Positions 47,286 to 57,577 of a stretch of 64,000 nucleotides of DNA are shown here, in pieces. The notes below the pieces were generated by a model. It ran no database searches. It saw only the letters and a program-made list of their open reading frames with translations, and was not told the DNA's origin. The first letter of the stretch is position 1; every line of letters starts with the position of its first letter. Source of the DNA: Citrobacter youngae ATCC 29220 (GTDB lineage Bacteria > Pseudomonadota > Gammaproteobacteria > Enterobacterales > Enterobacteriaceae); NCBI RefSeq assembly GCF_000155975.1, contig NZ_GG730299.1:803340-867339 (forward strand). Direction: 5' to 3'. The position numbers and the translations under genes are program-made.

Positions 47286-48971
47286 TTGAAAAAGGTTTGG
47301 CTTAACCGTTATCCCGCTGGTGTCCCTGCGGAGATCAATCCTGACCGTTATCAATCCCTGGTGGAACTCTTTGAACACTCAGTAAGGCGCTATGCCGATC
47401 AGCCCGCGTTTGTAAATATGGGGGAGGTGATGACCTTCCGCAAGCTTGAAGAGCGCAGCCGGGCGTTTGCGGCCTATTTGCAGCAGGGGCTGGGGCTGAA
47501 AAAGGGCGATCGCGTCGCGCTGATGATGCCGAACCTGCTGCAATATCCGGTCGCACTGTTTGGCATTTTACGCGCCGGCATGATTGTTGTGAACGTGAAC
47601 CCCTTGTACACGCCTCGCGAGCTGGAACATCAGCTCAATGACAGCGGCGCGTCGGCGATTGTCATCGTGTCTAACTTTGCCCACACGCTGGAGAAGGTCG
47701 TCGACAAAACGTCGGTGCAGCACGTGATCCTGACGCGTATGGGCGATCAGCTTTCAACCGCCAAAGGGACGCTGGTTAACTTTGTCGTGAAGTACATTAA
47801 GCGCCTGGTACCGAAATATCACCTGCCGGATGCCATCTCGTTTCGCAGTGCGCTGCAAAACGGTTATCGCATGCAGTATGTGAAACCTGAAGTGGTGTCT
47901 GAAGACCTGGCGTTCCTGCAATATACCGGTGGAACAACCGGCGTGGCGAAAGGCGCGATGCTCACGCACCGCAATATGCTGGCTAACCTTGAGCAGGTTA
48001 ATGCCACCTACGGACCGTTGCTGCATCCGGGTAAAGAACTGGTGGTAACGGCCTTACCGCTGTATCACATTTTCGCGCTGACAATGAACTGCCTGCTGTT
48101 TATTGAGCTGGGTGGGCAAAACCTGCTGATTACTAACCCGCGAGATATTCCGGGACTGGTCAAAGAGCTGGCGAAATACCCCTTCACCGCGATGACGGGC
48201 GTCAATACGCTGTTTAACGCGCTGCTGAATAACAAAGAGTTTCAGCAACTGGACTTCTCGTCACTGCACCTTTCAGCGGGCGGCGGGATGCCGGTTCAAC
48301 AGGCGGTCGCCGAACGTTGGGTGAAGCTGACGGGCCAGTATCTGCTGGAAGGCTATGGCCTGACGGAGTGCGCCCCGCTGGTGAGCGTCAACCCTCACGA
48401 TATCGACTACCACAGCGGCAGTATCGGTTTACCGGTTCCCTCCACCGAGGTCAAGCTGGTGGATGATGACGATAACGAAGTGCCGCCGGGAGAGCCGGGC
48501 GAACTGTGCGTGAAAGGTCCGCAGGTGATGCTGGGCTACTGGCAGCGACCGGATGCGACTGATGAAATTGTCAAAGACGGTTGGCTGCACACTGGCGATA
48601 TTGCGGTGATGGATGAGGAAGGTTTCCTGCGGATTGTCGATCGTAAGAAAGATATGATCCTGGTGTCCGGCTTTAACGTTTATCCGAACGAAATTGAAGA
48701 CGTGGTGATGCAGCATCCTGGCGTACAGGAAGTCGCCGCGGTTGGCGTTCCGTCGGGCAGCAGCGGTGAGGCGGTGAAAATCTTCGTGGTGAAGAAAGAC
48801 GCCTCGTTAACCGATGACGCGCTGGTCACTTTCTGTCGTCGCCACCTGACGGGCTATAAAGTTCCGAAGCTGGTAGAGTTTCGTGATGAGTTGCCAAAAT
48901 CTAACGTCGGTAAAATTTTGCGACGAGAATTACGTGACGAAGCGCGCGGCAAAGTGGACAATAAAGGCTGA
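47286..48971 (+). CDS. fadD: Long-chain fatty acid-CoA ligase FadD
   Basis: 561 residues from a TTG start behind AGAGGTGATGTA; E. coli fadD also begins with TTG. The frame is open 22 codons upstream, but those residues lack homology. The enzyme activates imported fatty acids to acyl-CoA at the inner membrane, coupled to FadL transport. AMP-binding motif [14 protein letters not shown] near residue 213, [10 protein letters not shown] near 360, and the fatty-acid signature [17 protein letters not shown] near 435 are present. Repressed by FadR. Confidence 0.97.
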   Translation: MKKVWLNRYPAGVPAEINPDRYQSLVELFEHSVRRYADQPAFVNMGEVMTFRKLEERSRAFAAYLQQGLGLKKGDRVALMMPNLLQYPVALFGILRAGMIVVNVNPLYTPRELEHQLNDSGASAIVIVSNFAHTLEKVVDKTSVQHVILTRMGDQLSTAKGTLVNFVVKYIKRLVPKYHLPDAISFRSALQNGYRMQYVKPEVVSEDLAFLQYTGGTTGVAKGAMLTHRNMLANLEQVNATYGPLLHPGKELVVTALPLYHIFALTMNCLLFIELGGQNLLITNPRDIPGLVKELAKYPFTAMTGVNTLFNALLNNKEFQQLDFSSLHLSAGGGMPVQQAVAERWVKLTGQYLLEGYGLTECAPLVSVNPHDIDYHSGSIGLPVPSTEVKLVDDDDNEVPPGEPGELCVKGPQVMLGYWQRPDATDEIVKDGWLHTGDIAVMDEEGFLRIVDRKKDMILVSGFNVYPNEIEDVVMQHPGVQEVAAVGVPSGSSGEAVKIFVVKKDASLTDDALVTFCRRHLTGYKVPKLVEFRDELPKSNVGKILRRELRDEARGKVDNKG

Positions 48972-48990
48972 GCGTTAAGTCAGCCAGCAG

Positions 48991-49019
48991 AAAACGCCGG
49001 GTAATCCGGCGTTTTTTTT
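48991..49019 (+). terminator. Terminator of fadD
   Basis: AAAACGCCGGGTAATCCGGC followed by G and eight T residues, just before rnd. Confidence 0.93.
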
Positions 49020-49043
49020 GGCGCAAACCTAAGAGAGCACGAT

Positions 49044-50171
49044 TTGAATTATCAAATGATCACCTCGGACGACGCGTTGGCCACGCTGTGCGAAGCCGTC
49101 CGTGAATTTCCGGCGATAGCCCTGGATACCGAATTTGTTCGCACACGCACCTATTATCCGCAGTTGGGGTTGATCCAGCTGTTTGATGGCAAACACGTTG
49201 CTCTGATTGATCCTCAGGGGATCACCGACTGGTCGCCACTGCGCGCTATTCTGCGTGACACCGCCATCACCAAATTTCTGCATGCGGGAAGTGAAGACCT
49301 GGAAGTGTTTCTCAACGCTTTTGGCGAGCTCCCGCAGCCGCTGATTGACACACAAATACTGGCCGCTTTTTGCGGACGCCCGCTGTCGTGGGGTTTTGCC
49401 GCGATGGTGGAAGAGTTTACCGGCGTGGCGCTGGACAAAAGCGAATCCCGTACCGACTGGCTGGCCAGGCCGCTGACCGAGCGTCAGTGTGAATACGCAG
49501 CGGCTGACGTCTGGTATCTGTTACCGATCACCACAACGCTGATGGCTGAAACCGAAGCCAGCGGCTGGCTGCCCGCCGCGCTGGACGAATGCCGTTTAAT
49601 GCAGCAGCGTCGCCAGGAGATTCTGGCGCCTGAGGACGCATGGCGAGACATCACCAATGCCTGGCAACTGCGCACTCGTCAGTTGGCCTGCCTGCAACTG
49701 CTTGCCGACTGGCGGCTGCGTAAAGCGCGTGAGCGCGATCTGGCGGTAAACTTCGTGGTGCGTGAAGAACATTTATGGGCGGTGGCCCGTTATATGCCGG
49801 GCAGTCTGGGCGAGCTGGACAGCCTGGGGCTTTCCGGCAGCGAAATTCGCTTCCACGGCAAGACGCTGATCGCCCTGGTAGAAAAGGCACAGGCGTTACC
49901 GGAGGCGTCGCTGCCGCAACCGCTGCTGAATTTGATGGATATGCCCGGATACCGTAAGGCGTTTAAAGCCATTAAGGCGCTGGTTGCCGAAGTCAGCGCG
50001 GAGCAGAATCTCAGCGTTGAGCTGCTGGCTTCGCGTCGTCAGATCAACCAGCTACTCAACTGGCACTGGAAATTAAAGCCGCAGCAATCCCTGCCAGAGC
50101 TTATCTCCGGCTGGCGTGGCGAACTGATGTCCGAACGTCTCAACGCGCTGCTGTTGGAGTATCCGCAGTAA
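49044..50171 (+). CDS. rnd: Ribonuclease D
   Basis: 375 residues from a TTG start behind AAGAGAGCACGAT; the UUG start of rnd is known in E. coli. DEDDy 3'-5' exonuclease of tRNA 3' maturation. Exo I is ALDTEFVRT near residue 27, Exo II LHAGSEDLE, Exo III YAAADVWYL. Two HRDC-type helical domains follow (about 205-370). It sits 72 bases after fadD with a terminator between, so it needs its own promoter. Confidence 0.96.
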   Translation: MNYQMITSDDALATLCEAVREFPAIALDTEFVRTRTYYPQLGLIQLFDGKHVALIDPQGITDWSPLRAILRDTAITKFLHAGSEDLEVFLNAFGELPQPLIDTQILAAFCGRPLSWGFAAMVEEFTGVALDKSESRTDWLARPLTERQCEYAAADVWYLLPITTTLMAETEASGWLPAALDECRLMQQRRQEILAPEDAWRDITNAWQLRTRQLACLQLLADWRLRKARERDLAVNFVVREEHLWAVARYMPGSLGELDSLGLSGSEIRFHGKTLIALVEKAQALPEASLPQPLLNLMDMPGYRKAFKAIKALVAEVSAEQNLSVELLASRRQINQLLNWHWKLKPQQSLPELISGWRGELMSERLNALLLEYPQ

Positions 50172-50175
50172 GTCA

Positions 50176-50216
50176 CCAGCAGGCCGGATCGCGCTATCGC
50201 AGACCCGGCCTGCTGG
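50176..50216. repeat. Palindromic hairpin (REP-like) between rnd and cntB
   Basis: CCAGCAGGCCGG pairs perfectly with CCGGCCTGCTGG across a 17-base loop. It lies between the convergent stops of rnd and yeaX. It lacks a T-run, so it is closer to a REP-type or transcript-protecting element than to a terminator. Confidence 0.7.
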
Positions 50217-50218
50217 CG

Positions 50219-51184
50219 CTACAAATCAAGCACCAGGCGCTTACCTTTGGCGCGCGAGCAGCAGATGAGCATACTCTGCTGGCTGGCTTTTTCGTCCTCG
50301 CTGAAATATTGATCGCGGTGATCCGCTTCCCCTTCAAGAATTGTTGTTTCACAGGTGCCGCAAACGCCTTCCCGGCACAGGCACTCAACGCGGGCGGCTT
50401 TATTATTTTCGATAACCTGCAAAATGGTCATCTCTTCCGGAACCACAAATTCACGCCCGGAACGCGCCAGCACCAGGGTGAAGGCAGCACCGCTTTTATC
50501 CTCCACGGCAAATTGTTCGAAATGTAGCATTTCGCTGCACAGTCCGTGGCGGGAAGCCGCTTCTCTGACGGCATCATTGAGCGCCGCAGGGCCGCAGGTG
50601 TAAATATGCGTGCCGGGTTCAACATCAGCCAGCAGGCGCGTTATATCAAGACGAGTTCCCGCACTCGACAGATGCAGATGAATGCGAGAGGCGCTGCGGT
50701 GTTGCAGGAGCTCGTCATGAAATGCGCAGCTCTTCTGGCTGGGGGCGCAGTAGTGTAGTTGCCACTCTGCCTGAGAGTGTTCCAGCTCCGGGAGCTGCGA
50801 TAAAAAGGGGGTGATGCCAATACCACCGGCAATCAGCAGATGTTTTTGTGCCAAAGGGGCGAGGGCAAAGAGATTGTTTGGTGTGGAGATTGTCAGCGTG
50901 TCGCCAGGCTTCACATTTTGATGCAGGAACCGTGAGCCGCCTTTGGATCCCTCCTCCAGCCGTACGGCTATTTGATAAGCGCTGGTATCCAGCGGCGAAC
51001 TCATCAACGAGTAAGCATTGCTGTAGAGATTCTTGCCATCGCGCATCTGCACGATAATATGGCTGCCACCCTGAAACGCAGGCAACGGCTCGCCTGACGT
51101 CGCCGTTAAGGTGAAGCGTTTTACCTGCGCGGTAATCCTCTCAATCCGGTCGACCCGGACTTCTCGCATTTGATAATCAGACAT
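50219..51184 (-). CDS. yeaX: Carnitine monooxygenase reductase subunit (YeaX/CntB)
   Basis: 321 residues. An FMN/NAD(P)H reductase part (about 1-225, with RVDRIERITAQVKRFTL and HLLIAGGIGITPFLSQL) is followed by a plant-type [2Fe-2S] domain with CLCREGVCGTCETT near residue 275 and a last Cys near ICCSRAKG. It passes electrons from NAD(P)H to the Rieske oxygenase YeaW, encoded just upstream. Together they split carnitine to trimethylamine and malic semialdehyde. Confidence 0.93.
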   Translation of the reverse strand: MSDYQMREVRVDRIERITAQVKRFTLTATSGEPLPAFQGGSHIIVQMRDGKNLYSNAYSLMSSPLDTSAYQIAVRLEEGSKGGSRFLHQNVKPGDTLTISTPNNLFALAPLAQKHLLIAGGIGITPFLSQLPELEHSQAEWQLHYCAPSQKSCAFHDELLQHRSASRIHLHLSSAGTRLDITRLLADVEPGTHIYTCGPAALNDAVREAASRHGLCSEMLHFEQFAVEDKSGAAFTLVLARSGREFVVPEEMTILQVIENNKAARVECLCREGVCGTCETTILEGEADHRDQYFSEDEKASQQSMLICCSRAKGKRLVLDL

Positions 51185-51255
51185 TGCGGCACTCCCTAAA
51201 AAATCTGTCCGGCGCGGCTCAACGACGCGCCGGAACCTGTCGTTACAGCCTCTGG

Positions 51256-52380
51256 TTATTCCTGAAATACCTGGGCGACCAGATTATGGAAATGGGCAAT
51301 GCCATGTTCAGAGATACCGCTGCCGCTGGTGTCCGCCATAATACGCCCTTGACCGCGATAGCCGCGTGATTTCAGCCCTTTTTGTACGCTTTCAACCAGA
51401 CGCAAATCTTCAGGACGGAAGACGTTGCGATACCATTCGATCAGTTCTTTCTGCTCTTCGGTCAGCTCTTCATTGGTGAAGTAGATGTCATAATTTTGCA
51501 GCGTGGTTTCCGCATCTACCGGGAATTCGTAGATAACGGTCATCATACCTTTGATTGGCGTCACGTTAAGCATGGTGCACGGCCACAACCAGAAACCATG
51601 GAAGGCGGCATCAACACCTTCTTCGAACTTAAACGACTGTTCAGAGGGTTTGGCGAAGCCGTATTGCAGCGTCCAGTTACCGTGCATGGTGTGCCAGTAG
51701 CGGTCAACCTGTACCGAGTCGGAAAAACCGGGATGGGCCGGACCGCAGTGGTAGCACTCCAGATAGTTATCGACGATATTTTTCCAGTTGGCCGGGGTGC
51801 GGGTAGTAAAGCGCGCCGCCAGCTTCAGGTCGTGTACCTCGGGGCAGGCTTCGATAACTTTATCGGCAAGACCCGGGAGTTGTTCTTCCACGCTGCCCGC
51901 GTTCGGATCCATGTTGATAAACACGAATCCGGCATATTCCTCCAGACGTACCGGCGTCAGGTGAGCTTTCTCGCTGTCGAAGTTGGCGACGTTTTCACAG
52001 TTACGCGCGTGGGCCAGGTTGCCGTCAAGTTTGAACGCCCATGCGTGGTAAGGACAGGTAATCACATTTTTTGCTTTCCCTTCGCCGCTCAACAGCTGAT
52101 GACCGCGATGCGGGCAGACGTTGTAGAAGGCCCGCAGCACGTTATCGCGACCACGCACCAGCACGATGTTCTCGCCAATCACTTCCCGGGTTACATAGTC
52201 ATTGGGTTTTGCCAGTTCGCTACCGTGGGCGACGCAAATCCAGCTTTTAGCAAAGACATGCTCTTGTTCATGCTCGAAAGCCTGCTGGTCGGTATAGAAC
52301 CGGGCCGGAATAGTCCAGGCGTCCTGCGGATTGGCACAAAAATTTTGCGGCAGAATAAACTCAGGGCTCAGATTGCTCAT
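51256..52380 (-). CDS. yeaW: Carnitine monooxygenase oxygenase subunit (YeaW/CntA)
   Basis: 374 residues, the E. coli length. The Rieske cluster is in CPHRGHQLL and CPYHAWAFK (near residues 88 and 108), and the mononuclear iron site is in NYLECYHCGPAHPGF (near 205), with an Asp further on. It hydroxylates carnitine (or gamma-butyrobetaine-like trimethylammonium substrates), releasing trimethylamine. The transporter yeaV is encoded 45 bases upstream on the same strand and the reductase yeaX 71 bases downstream. Confidence 0.94.
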   Translation of the reverse strand: MSNLSPEFILPQNFCANPQDAWTIPARFYTDQQAFEHEQEHVFAKSWICVAHGSELAKPNDYVTREVIGENIVLVRGRDNVLRAFYNVCPHRGHQLLSGEGKAKNVITCPYHAWAFKLDGNLAHARNCENVANFDSEKAHLTPVRLEEYAGFVFINMDPNAGSVEEQLPGLADKVIEACPEVHDLKLAARFTTRTPANWKNIVDNYLECYHCGPAHPGFSDSVQVDRYWHTMHGNWTLQYGFAKPSEQSFKFEEGVDAAFHGFWLWPCTMLNVTPIKGMMTVIYEFPVDAETTLQNYDIYFTNEELTEEQKELIEWYRNVFRPEDLRLVESVQKGLKSRGYRGQGRIMADTSGSGISEHGIAHFHNLVAQVFQE

Positions 52381-52425
52381 GGGAATACCTTTAATTTGTG
52401 AGTAAGAGGATTTTTGTACTGGCGC

Positions 52426-54027
52426 TTAATTGTCGCCTTTGAGTAGTGTCCCGGCCGGTGGCGCGACGGGAGCGTCAACTGGCGTTTCGGGGAGATGATC
52501 TTCAATTTGATGCGCAGGCACGTGGGCATAGTCCTGCCGTACCCAGCGAAGAAAACCACCGACCTTCACCAACAAGATGGCGAGGAAGGGAAGCGCGGTC
52601 AGCACCACCGTGGTCTTCATGGTTTCCAGAGACGCGCCGGTGAATAAAATCGATAAGGGGATCAACGTGATGACCACGCACCAGAACAGACGCAGGCTGC
52701 GCTGCGGATCTTCCCCTTCCTGCAGGTTGCGCGTGCTGGTGGCCGCCATGGTGTAGGCGACGGCATCCATGTGCGAGGCGAGGAAGATGATCATGATCGC
52801 CAGGTACGCCACGAGGAACAGTTTTCCGGCAGGCAATGACATCAATACTTGCTGGACAGCCGTTTCTCCGCCCAGCGTCGCCATAACCTGGGGAACGTCT
52901 ATCGCACCGCTTACAAACTGGTGAATGGAGTAGCTTTCCATTACGCCGAAGAAGAACCAGCAGCCGACGGTACTGCCGAGGATTAACGCCCAGATAACCT
53001 CTTTGATTTTGCGGCCGCGGGATACGCGAGTAACGAACATTGCCACGCCAGGGGTGTAGGAGATCCACCACAGCCAGTAGAACACCGTCCAGTTGCGGGT
53101 GAACTCACCGTTGCCGAGCGGGTCGGTGAACAGGCTCATCTGCAAGAAGTTTTGTGTCGTCAGGCCGATGGCGTTAATGATGTTATTGGTGATGAACTCG
53201 GTCGGGCCGACGATCAGCACCAGCAGCGGCAGTAAAAACGCCCCCCAGCCGACCATTTTGCTCAGACGTTGCAAACCGTTATTGATGCCAATCCAGGAGC
53301 TCAGACAGAAAATACCGCCGGAGAACAGGATCACAAACGCCTGCACCGTGAAGTTATCCGGTAAGCCCGTCAGGGCAGATAAACCGCGGGTGAAGGTGGC
53401 GGCGGTAACCACCAGAGAGATGGTTAACGCGCTGACGGTGGCGATCAGAAACATCAGATCAACCAGGCGTCCCCAGACGCCCTGCGGATGCACGCCGGTG
53501 ATGGCGGCAATAATCCCGGACAGGCTCAAGCCTTTGTTTTTACGCACATGGAAGTGGTAGGCCATGGTTAATGAGGCCAGCGTGTAGGTCGCCCATGCGC
53601 TGATCCCCCAATGGAAAAAGGAGTAAGGCAGGCTGAATTCCAGCGCTTTTTGCGAGCGCGGCGCGATATTCAGACCGGGAGTCTGATAATAATAGGCCCA
53701 CTCGGCAACGCCCCAGTAGAGGGTGGAAGAGCCTAATCCGGCGCAAATAAACATAAACAACCAGGACAGCGTACTGTATTCCGCTTTACCTTCTCCCAGA
53801 CGAATATTGCCGTATTTGCTGGTGGCCAGCCAGACGACCAGACCCATGGCCATAAGAACCAGAATCTGTACGGCGGAGCCCAGCATCCGGGTAACGCCGT
53901 TAAAAAGGGTATTGGCGACTTGTGCAGACTGCTGAGGGAAGAGACTAAGTGTGGCGGCGATAAAAAGAATCGCCACCAGGCTGATGGTTATCAGCGGCAC
54001 GTCTTTTTTCTTTACGTTGCTCAACAT
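52426..54027 (-). CDS. yeaV: BCCT-family betaine/carnitine transporter YeaV
   Basis: 533 residues with about 12 helices. The BCCT signature in TM8 is seen as [20 protein letters not shown] near residue 312. It probably brings carnitine, choline or betaine into the cell for YeaW/YeaX. It is longer than annotated E. coli YeaV (about 480); the extra part is at the C-terminus, Pro/Ala-rich and cytoplasmic. First gene of the yeaV-yeaW-yeaX unit. Confidence 0.9.
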   Translation of the reverse strand: MLSNVKKKDVPLITISLVAILFIAATLSLFPQQSAQVANTLFNGVTRMLGSAVQILVLMAMGLVVWLATSKYGNIRLGEGKAEYSTLSWLFMFICAGLGSSTLYWGVAEWAYYYQTPGLNIAPRSQKALEFSLPYSFFHWGISAWATYTLASLTMAYHFHVRKNKGLSLSGIIAAITGVHPQGVWGRLVDLMFLIATVSALTISLVVTAATFTRGLSALTGLPDNFTVQAFVILFSGGIFCLSSWIGINNGLQRLSKMVGWGAFLLPLLVLIVGPTEFITNNIINAIGLTTQNFLQMSLFTDPLGNGEFTRNWTVFYWLWWISYTPGVAMFVTRVSRGRKIKEVIWALILGSTVGCWFFFGVMESYSIHQFVSGAIDVPQVMATLGGETAVQQVLMSLPAGKLFLVAYLAIMIIFLASHMDAVAYTMAATSTRNLQEGEDPQRSLRLFWCVVITLIPLSILFTGASLETMKTTVVLTALPFLAILLVKVGGFLRWVRQDYAHVPAHQIEDHLPETPVDAPVAPPAGTLLKGDN

Positions 54028-54234
54028 GGGATCTCCTGGGCACAGTTGCCCGCGTATGGCATTAGCCTGTCGTTGTTATCATGCTGTAGGGGCTGAATCA
54101 GTTGCTTTGCGTTTAACAATTTTATTATTTGTTCTTTACATGAATTAAACAATTGCCCGAGGCGTGAAGCAATAAAACACGGAACGGAAATAATAAAAGG
54201 TGAATTCGCGCAGGTTATTTGGCTTATGGAACCT
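54028..54234. promoter_or_regulatory. yeaV upstream region
   Basis: About 200 bases between the yeaV start and the dmlA terminator, A/T-rich in 54110-54200. It must hold the yeaVWX promoter. No operator was recognised. Confidence 0.4.
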
Positions 54235-54262
54235 ATAAAAAAGCCGCGTCAGTGACGCGGCT
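54235..54262 (-). terminator. Terminator of dmlA
   Basis: On the minus strand AGCCGCGTCACTGACGCGGC is followed by a run of T residues, 20 bases after the dmlA stop. Confidence 0.9.
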
Positions 54263-54282
54263 CATATTTCGTGGTTTGACCT

Positions 54283-55365
54283 CTAGCGCAGAGCCCGGGA
54301 GATGGCCTCGCCCACCTGTTGCGTGGTGGCGTTGCCTTTCATGTCTGGCGTTTTCGGGCCGCTGGCAATAACCTGCTCAATCGCCGCCAGAATGCCGTTG
54401 TGGGCAGCCTTATAGCTGGCATCGCCGTTGCCAAGGAAGTCCAGCATCATGGCGCCAGCCCAGATAGTGGCAATCGGGTTGGCGATGTTCTTGCCGTAGA
54501 TATCAGGCGCCGAACCGTGCACCGGCTCGAACAGGGAAGGGAAGGTACGTTCCGGATTTAAGTTGGCAGAAGGCGCAATGCCAATCGTCCCGGTACAGGC
54601 TGGCCCCAGATCGGAGAGAATATCGCCAAACAGATTGGAGGCAACCACAACGTCAAAACGCTCCGGCTGCATAACAAAGCGGGCGCACAGGATATCGATA
54701 TGCTGCTTATCCCAGCGGATCTGAGGATAGTGAGCCGCCATGGCTTCAACACGCTCGTCCCAGTATGGCATGCTGATGGCAAGACCGTTGGATTTCGTCG
54801 CTGAGGTTAACGTTTTGCGGGGGCGGCTTTGCGCCAGCTCAAAGGCGTAACGCAATATACGGTCGACGCCGCGACGGGTGAAGACCGACTCCTGGATAAC
54901 CACCTCGTGTTCGGTACCTTCGCTTACCCGTCCGCCGAGGGCAGAGTACTCCCCCTCGGTGTTCTCGCGCACGACGTAGAAATCAATGTCGCCCGGCTTT
55001 TTTCCCGCCAGCGGACAAGGGACGCCGGGGAACAGTCGCACCGGGCGCAGGTTGACGTACTGGTCGAATTCACGGCGAAACTTAAGCAGTGAGCCCCAGA
55101 GTGAGATGTGGTCCGGGACGGTGTCCGGCCAGCCAACGGCGCCAAAATAGATAGCATCGAAGGATTGCAGCTGTTCGCGCCAGTCATCCGGCATCATCTT
55201 GCCGTGATGGGCATAGTATTCGCAACTGGCCCACTCCATTTGCTCAAAGCTTAGCGACAGGCCCCAGCGTTCAGCGGCTGCCCGTAATACATGAATACCT
55301 TCCGGCAGGACTTCTTTACCAATGCCATCTCCGGGGATAGCGGCAATACGATAGGTTTTCTTCAT
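54283..55365 (-). CDS. dmlA: D-malate dehydrogenase (decarboxylating) DmlA (YeaU)
   Basis: 360 residues from the ATG behind GTGAGAGCTGCT; a GTG four codons upstream is less likely. Isopropylmalate/isocitrate dehydrogenase family, NAD+ and Mn2+ dependent, turning D-malate into pyruvate and CO2. Family blocks IAAIPGDGIGKEV, RENTEGEYS near 137, and NLFGDILSDLGPA near 225 are present. The divergent gene dmlR encodes its LysR-type activator. Confidence 0.95.
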   Translation of the reverse strand: MKKTYRIAAIPGDGIGKEVLPEGIHVLRAAAERWGLSLSFEQMEWASCEYYAHHGKMMPDDWREQLQSFDAIYFGAVGWPDTVPDHISLWGSLLKFRREFDQYVNLRPVRLFPGVPCPLAGKKPGDIDFYVVRENTEGEYSALGGRVSEGTEHEVVIQESVFTRRGVDRILRYAFELAQSRPRKTLTSATKSNGLAISMPYWDERVEAMAAHYPQIRWDKQHIDILCARFVMQPERFDVVVASNLFGDILSDLGPACTGTIGIAPSANLNPERTFPSLFEPVHGSAPDIYGKNIANPIATIWAGAMMLDFLGNGDASYKAAHNGILAAIEQVIASGPKTPDMKGNATTQQVGEAISRALR

Positions 55366-55468
55366 AGCAGCTCTCACTTGTACGCCATCAAAATTGACTT
55401 TCCCCCTATCCTATAATTGACTGATTAATAGTTAATCCCCCTAACTGGTGAAACATAAAACACAGATC

Positions 55469-56386
55469 ATGAATAATCTGCCGCTGCTAAATGATTTACG
55501 CGTCTTTATGCTGGTTGCTCGTCGTGCGGGTTTTGCCGCCGTGGCCGAAGAGTTGGGCGTATCACCGGCTTTTATTAGTAAGCGTGTAGCCCTGCTGGAG
55601 CAGACGCTGAACGTGGTGTTGTTACACCGGACTACGCGGCGGGTAACCATCACCGAAGAGGGGGAGCGGATATACGAATGGGCGCAGCGGATCCTGCAGG
55701 ATGTCGATCAGATGATGGACGAACTGTCTGATGTCAGGCAGATCCCACAAGGGATGTTGCGTATTATCAGCAGCTTTGGTTTTGGTCGTCGGGTAGTGGC
55801 TCCGGCGCTGTCTGCGCTGGCGAAAGAGTGCCCGCAGCTAGAACTGAGGTTCGACGTTGAAGACCGCCTGGTGGATCTGGTGAACGAGGGCGTCGATCTT
55901 GATATTCGTATCGGGGATGATATCGCACCCAATTTGATTGCCCGCAAGCTGGCGACTAACTACCGCATTCTGTGCGCCTCGCCGGAGTTTGTCGCGCAGC
56001 ATGGTGTGCCGAAACAACTGAACGATCTCTCTACTTTTCCCTGTCTGGTCATTAAAGAGCGTGACCATCCGTTTGGTATCTGGCAAATGCGCAATAAAGA
56101 GGGGGCTCACTCGATTAAGGTCACGGGACCTCTGTCGTCTAATCATGGCGAAGTGGTACATCAATGGTGTCTTGATGGTCAGGGAATCGCTCTGCGTTCG
56201 TGGTGGGATGTCTGCGACAACATTGCCAGCGGACATCTGATGCACATATTGCCTGAGTATTATCAACCAGCAAATATTTGGGCAGTTTATGTTTCACGCC
56301 TGGCGACGTCGGCAAAAATCCGTATTACGGTTGAGTACTTGCGCCGCTATTTTGCCGAAAACTACCCGAAGTTTACTTTGGAATAA
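55469..56386 (+). CDS. dmlR: LysR-type activator DmlR (YeaT)
   Basis: 305 residues from the ATG at 55469; a GTG seven codons upstream (55448) is possible, and neither has a clear ribosome site. Winged HTH at the N-terminus (FAAVAEELGVSPAFISKRVALLEQ), then a periplasmic-binding-type effector domain. It activates dmlA in the presence of D- or L-malate in E. coli. The 103-base divergent gap should carry the shared operator. Confidence 0.93.
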   Translation: MNNLPLLNDLRVFMLVARRAGFAAVAEELGVSPAFISKRVALLEQTLNVVLLHRTTRRVTITEEGERIYEWAQRILQDVDQMMDELSDVRQIPQGMLRIISSFGFGRRVVAPALSALAKECPQLELRFDVEDRLVDLVNEGVDLDIRIGDDIAPNLIARKLATNYRILCASPEFVAQHGVPKQLNDLSTFPCLVIKERDHPFGIWQMRNKEGAHSIKVTGPLSSNHGEVVHQWCLDGQGIALRSWWDVCDNIASGHLMHILPEYYQPANIWAVYVSRLATSAKIRITVEYLRRYFAENYPKFTLE

Positions 56387-56415
56387 ATGTGCCGAGGGTT
56401 GGCAGGGGCTGAAAA

Positions 56416-56445
56416 TAAAAAAGGCAGAATAATCTGCCTTTTTTG
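56416..56445. terminator. Bidirectional terminator between dmlR and minE
   Basis: AAAAAAGGCAG AATAAT CTGCCTTTTTT serves both converging units. Confidence 0.92.
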
Positions 56446-56471
56446 CAACCATGACGCATTTACACAAGAGG

Positions 56472-56738
56472 TTATTTAGACTCTTCTGCTTCAGGTAATG
56501 TCACGTTGAGTTCGAGGATCGAAATATCGCCGTCTTTTTGTTCAAGCTGTACGGTGACCATTTCTGGATCAATTTGTACATACTTGCAGATAACTTCGAG
56601 AATATCTTTCCTCAACTGCGGTAAATAATGTGGTTCGGCGTCGCTGCGACGACGTTCCGCAACAATAATCTGCAGTCGCTCTTTGGCGATGTTCGCTGTG
56701 CTCTTTTTCCGCGAGAGAAAAAAATCCAGTAATGCCAT
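56472..56738 (-). CDS. minE: Cell division topological specificity factor MinE
   Basis: 88 residues, the E. coli length. The N-terminal membrane-targeting and anti-MinCD segment ([20 protein letters not shown]) is followed by the dimerising beta domain. It stimulates MinD ATPase and drives the pole-to-pole oscillation. Third gene of minCDE, 3 bases after minD. Confidence 0.97.
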
Positions 56739-56741
56739 AAC

Positions 56742-57554
56742 TTATCCTCCGAACAGGCGTTTGAGGAAACCTTTCTTCTCTTCTTCAATGAAGCGGAAAG
56801 GACGTTCTTCTCCCAACAGACGGTCTACGGTATCAGCATAGGCTTTACCGGCATCAGCATTGATGTCGAGAATAACCGGCTCACCCTGGTTAGACGCGCG
56901 CAGGACTGACTGATCTTCAGGAATCACGCCAACCAGTTTGATTCGCAGAATTTCCAGTACGTCTTCCATGCTAAGCATGTCACCTTTATTTACGCGGCCA
57001 GGGTTGTAGCGCGTAAGCAACAGATGCTCTTTAATCGGATCTTCACCGTTTTCTGCGCGACGGGATTTCGACGCCAGAATACCCAGAATACGGTCAGAGT
57101 CACGTACAGAAGAGACTTCCGGGTTAGTGGTGATAATAGCTTCATCGGCAAAATACAGGGCCATCAGCGCGCCGGTTTCAATACCTGCCGGGGAGTCGCA
57201 GACGATGAAGTCGAAATCCATCGCTTTCAGATCGTCCAGAACTTTCGCGACGCCTTCACGCGTCAGCGCGTCTTTATCGCGGGTCTGTGAGGCCGGAAGA
57301 ATAAAGAGATTCTCGGTACGCTTATCTTTGATTAACGCCTGATTTAACGACGCATCGCCCTGAATAACGTTGACGAAGTCGTAAACGACGCGGCGTTCAC
57401 AACCCATAATCAGGTCAAGGTTACGCAGGCCGATATCAAAATCAATAACGACAGTTTTCTTTCCCTTCTGGGCCAAACCTGTAGCGATGGCCGCGCTGGA
57501 GGTGGTTTTGCCAACGCCCCCTTTACCCGAAGTAACAACAATAATGCGTGCCAT
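56742..57554 (-). CDS. minD: Septum site-determining ATPase MinD
   Basis: 270 residues. It has the deviant Walker A GKGGVGKTT (residues 10-18), switch DSPAGIETGAL near 120 and a C-terminal amphipathic helix (EEKKGFLKRLFGG) that binds the membrane. It recruits MinC to the poles and is displaced by MinE. It lies between minC and minE with short gaps. Confidence 0.98.
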   Translation of the reverse strand: MARIIVVTSGKGGVGKTTSSAAIATGLAQKGKKTVVIDFDIGLRNLDLIMGCERRVVYDFVNVIQGDASLNQALIKDKRTENLFILPASQTRDKDALTREGVAKVLDDLKAMDFDFIVCDSPAGIETGALMALYFADEAIITTNPEVSSVRDSDRILGILASKSRRAENGEDPIKEHLLLTRYNPGRVNKGDMLSMEDVLEILRIKLVGVIPEDQSVLRASNQGEPVILDINADAGKAYADTVDRLLGEERPFRFIEEEKKGFLKRLFGG

Positions 57555-57577
57555 AGAAATTCCTTGTTAAAAAGGGA

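Noticed and set aside
51382..52401. A 339-codon open frame on the plus strand, opposite yeaW
   Set aside because: It is a mirror of the yeaW reading frame, with no recognisable domain or ribosome site; yeaW has clear Rieske and iron motifs.
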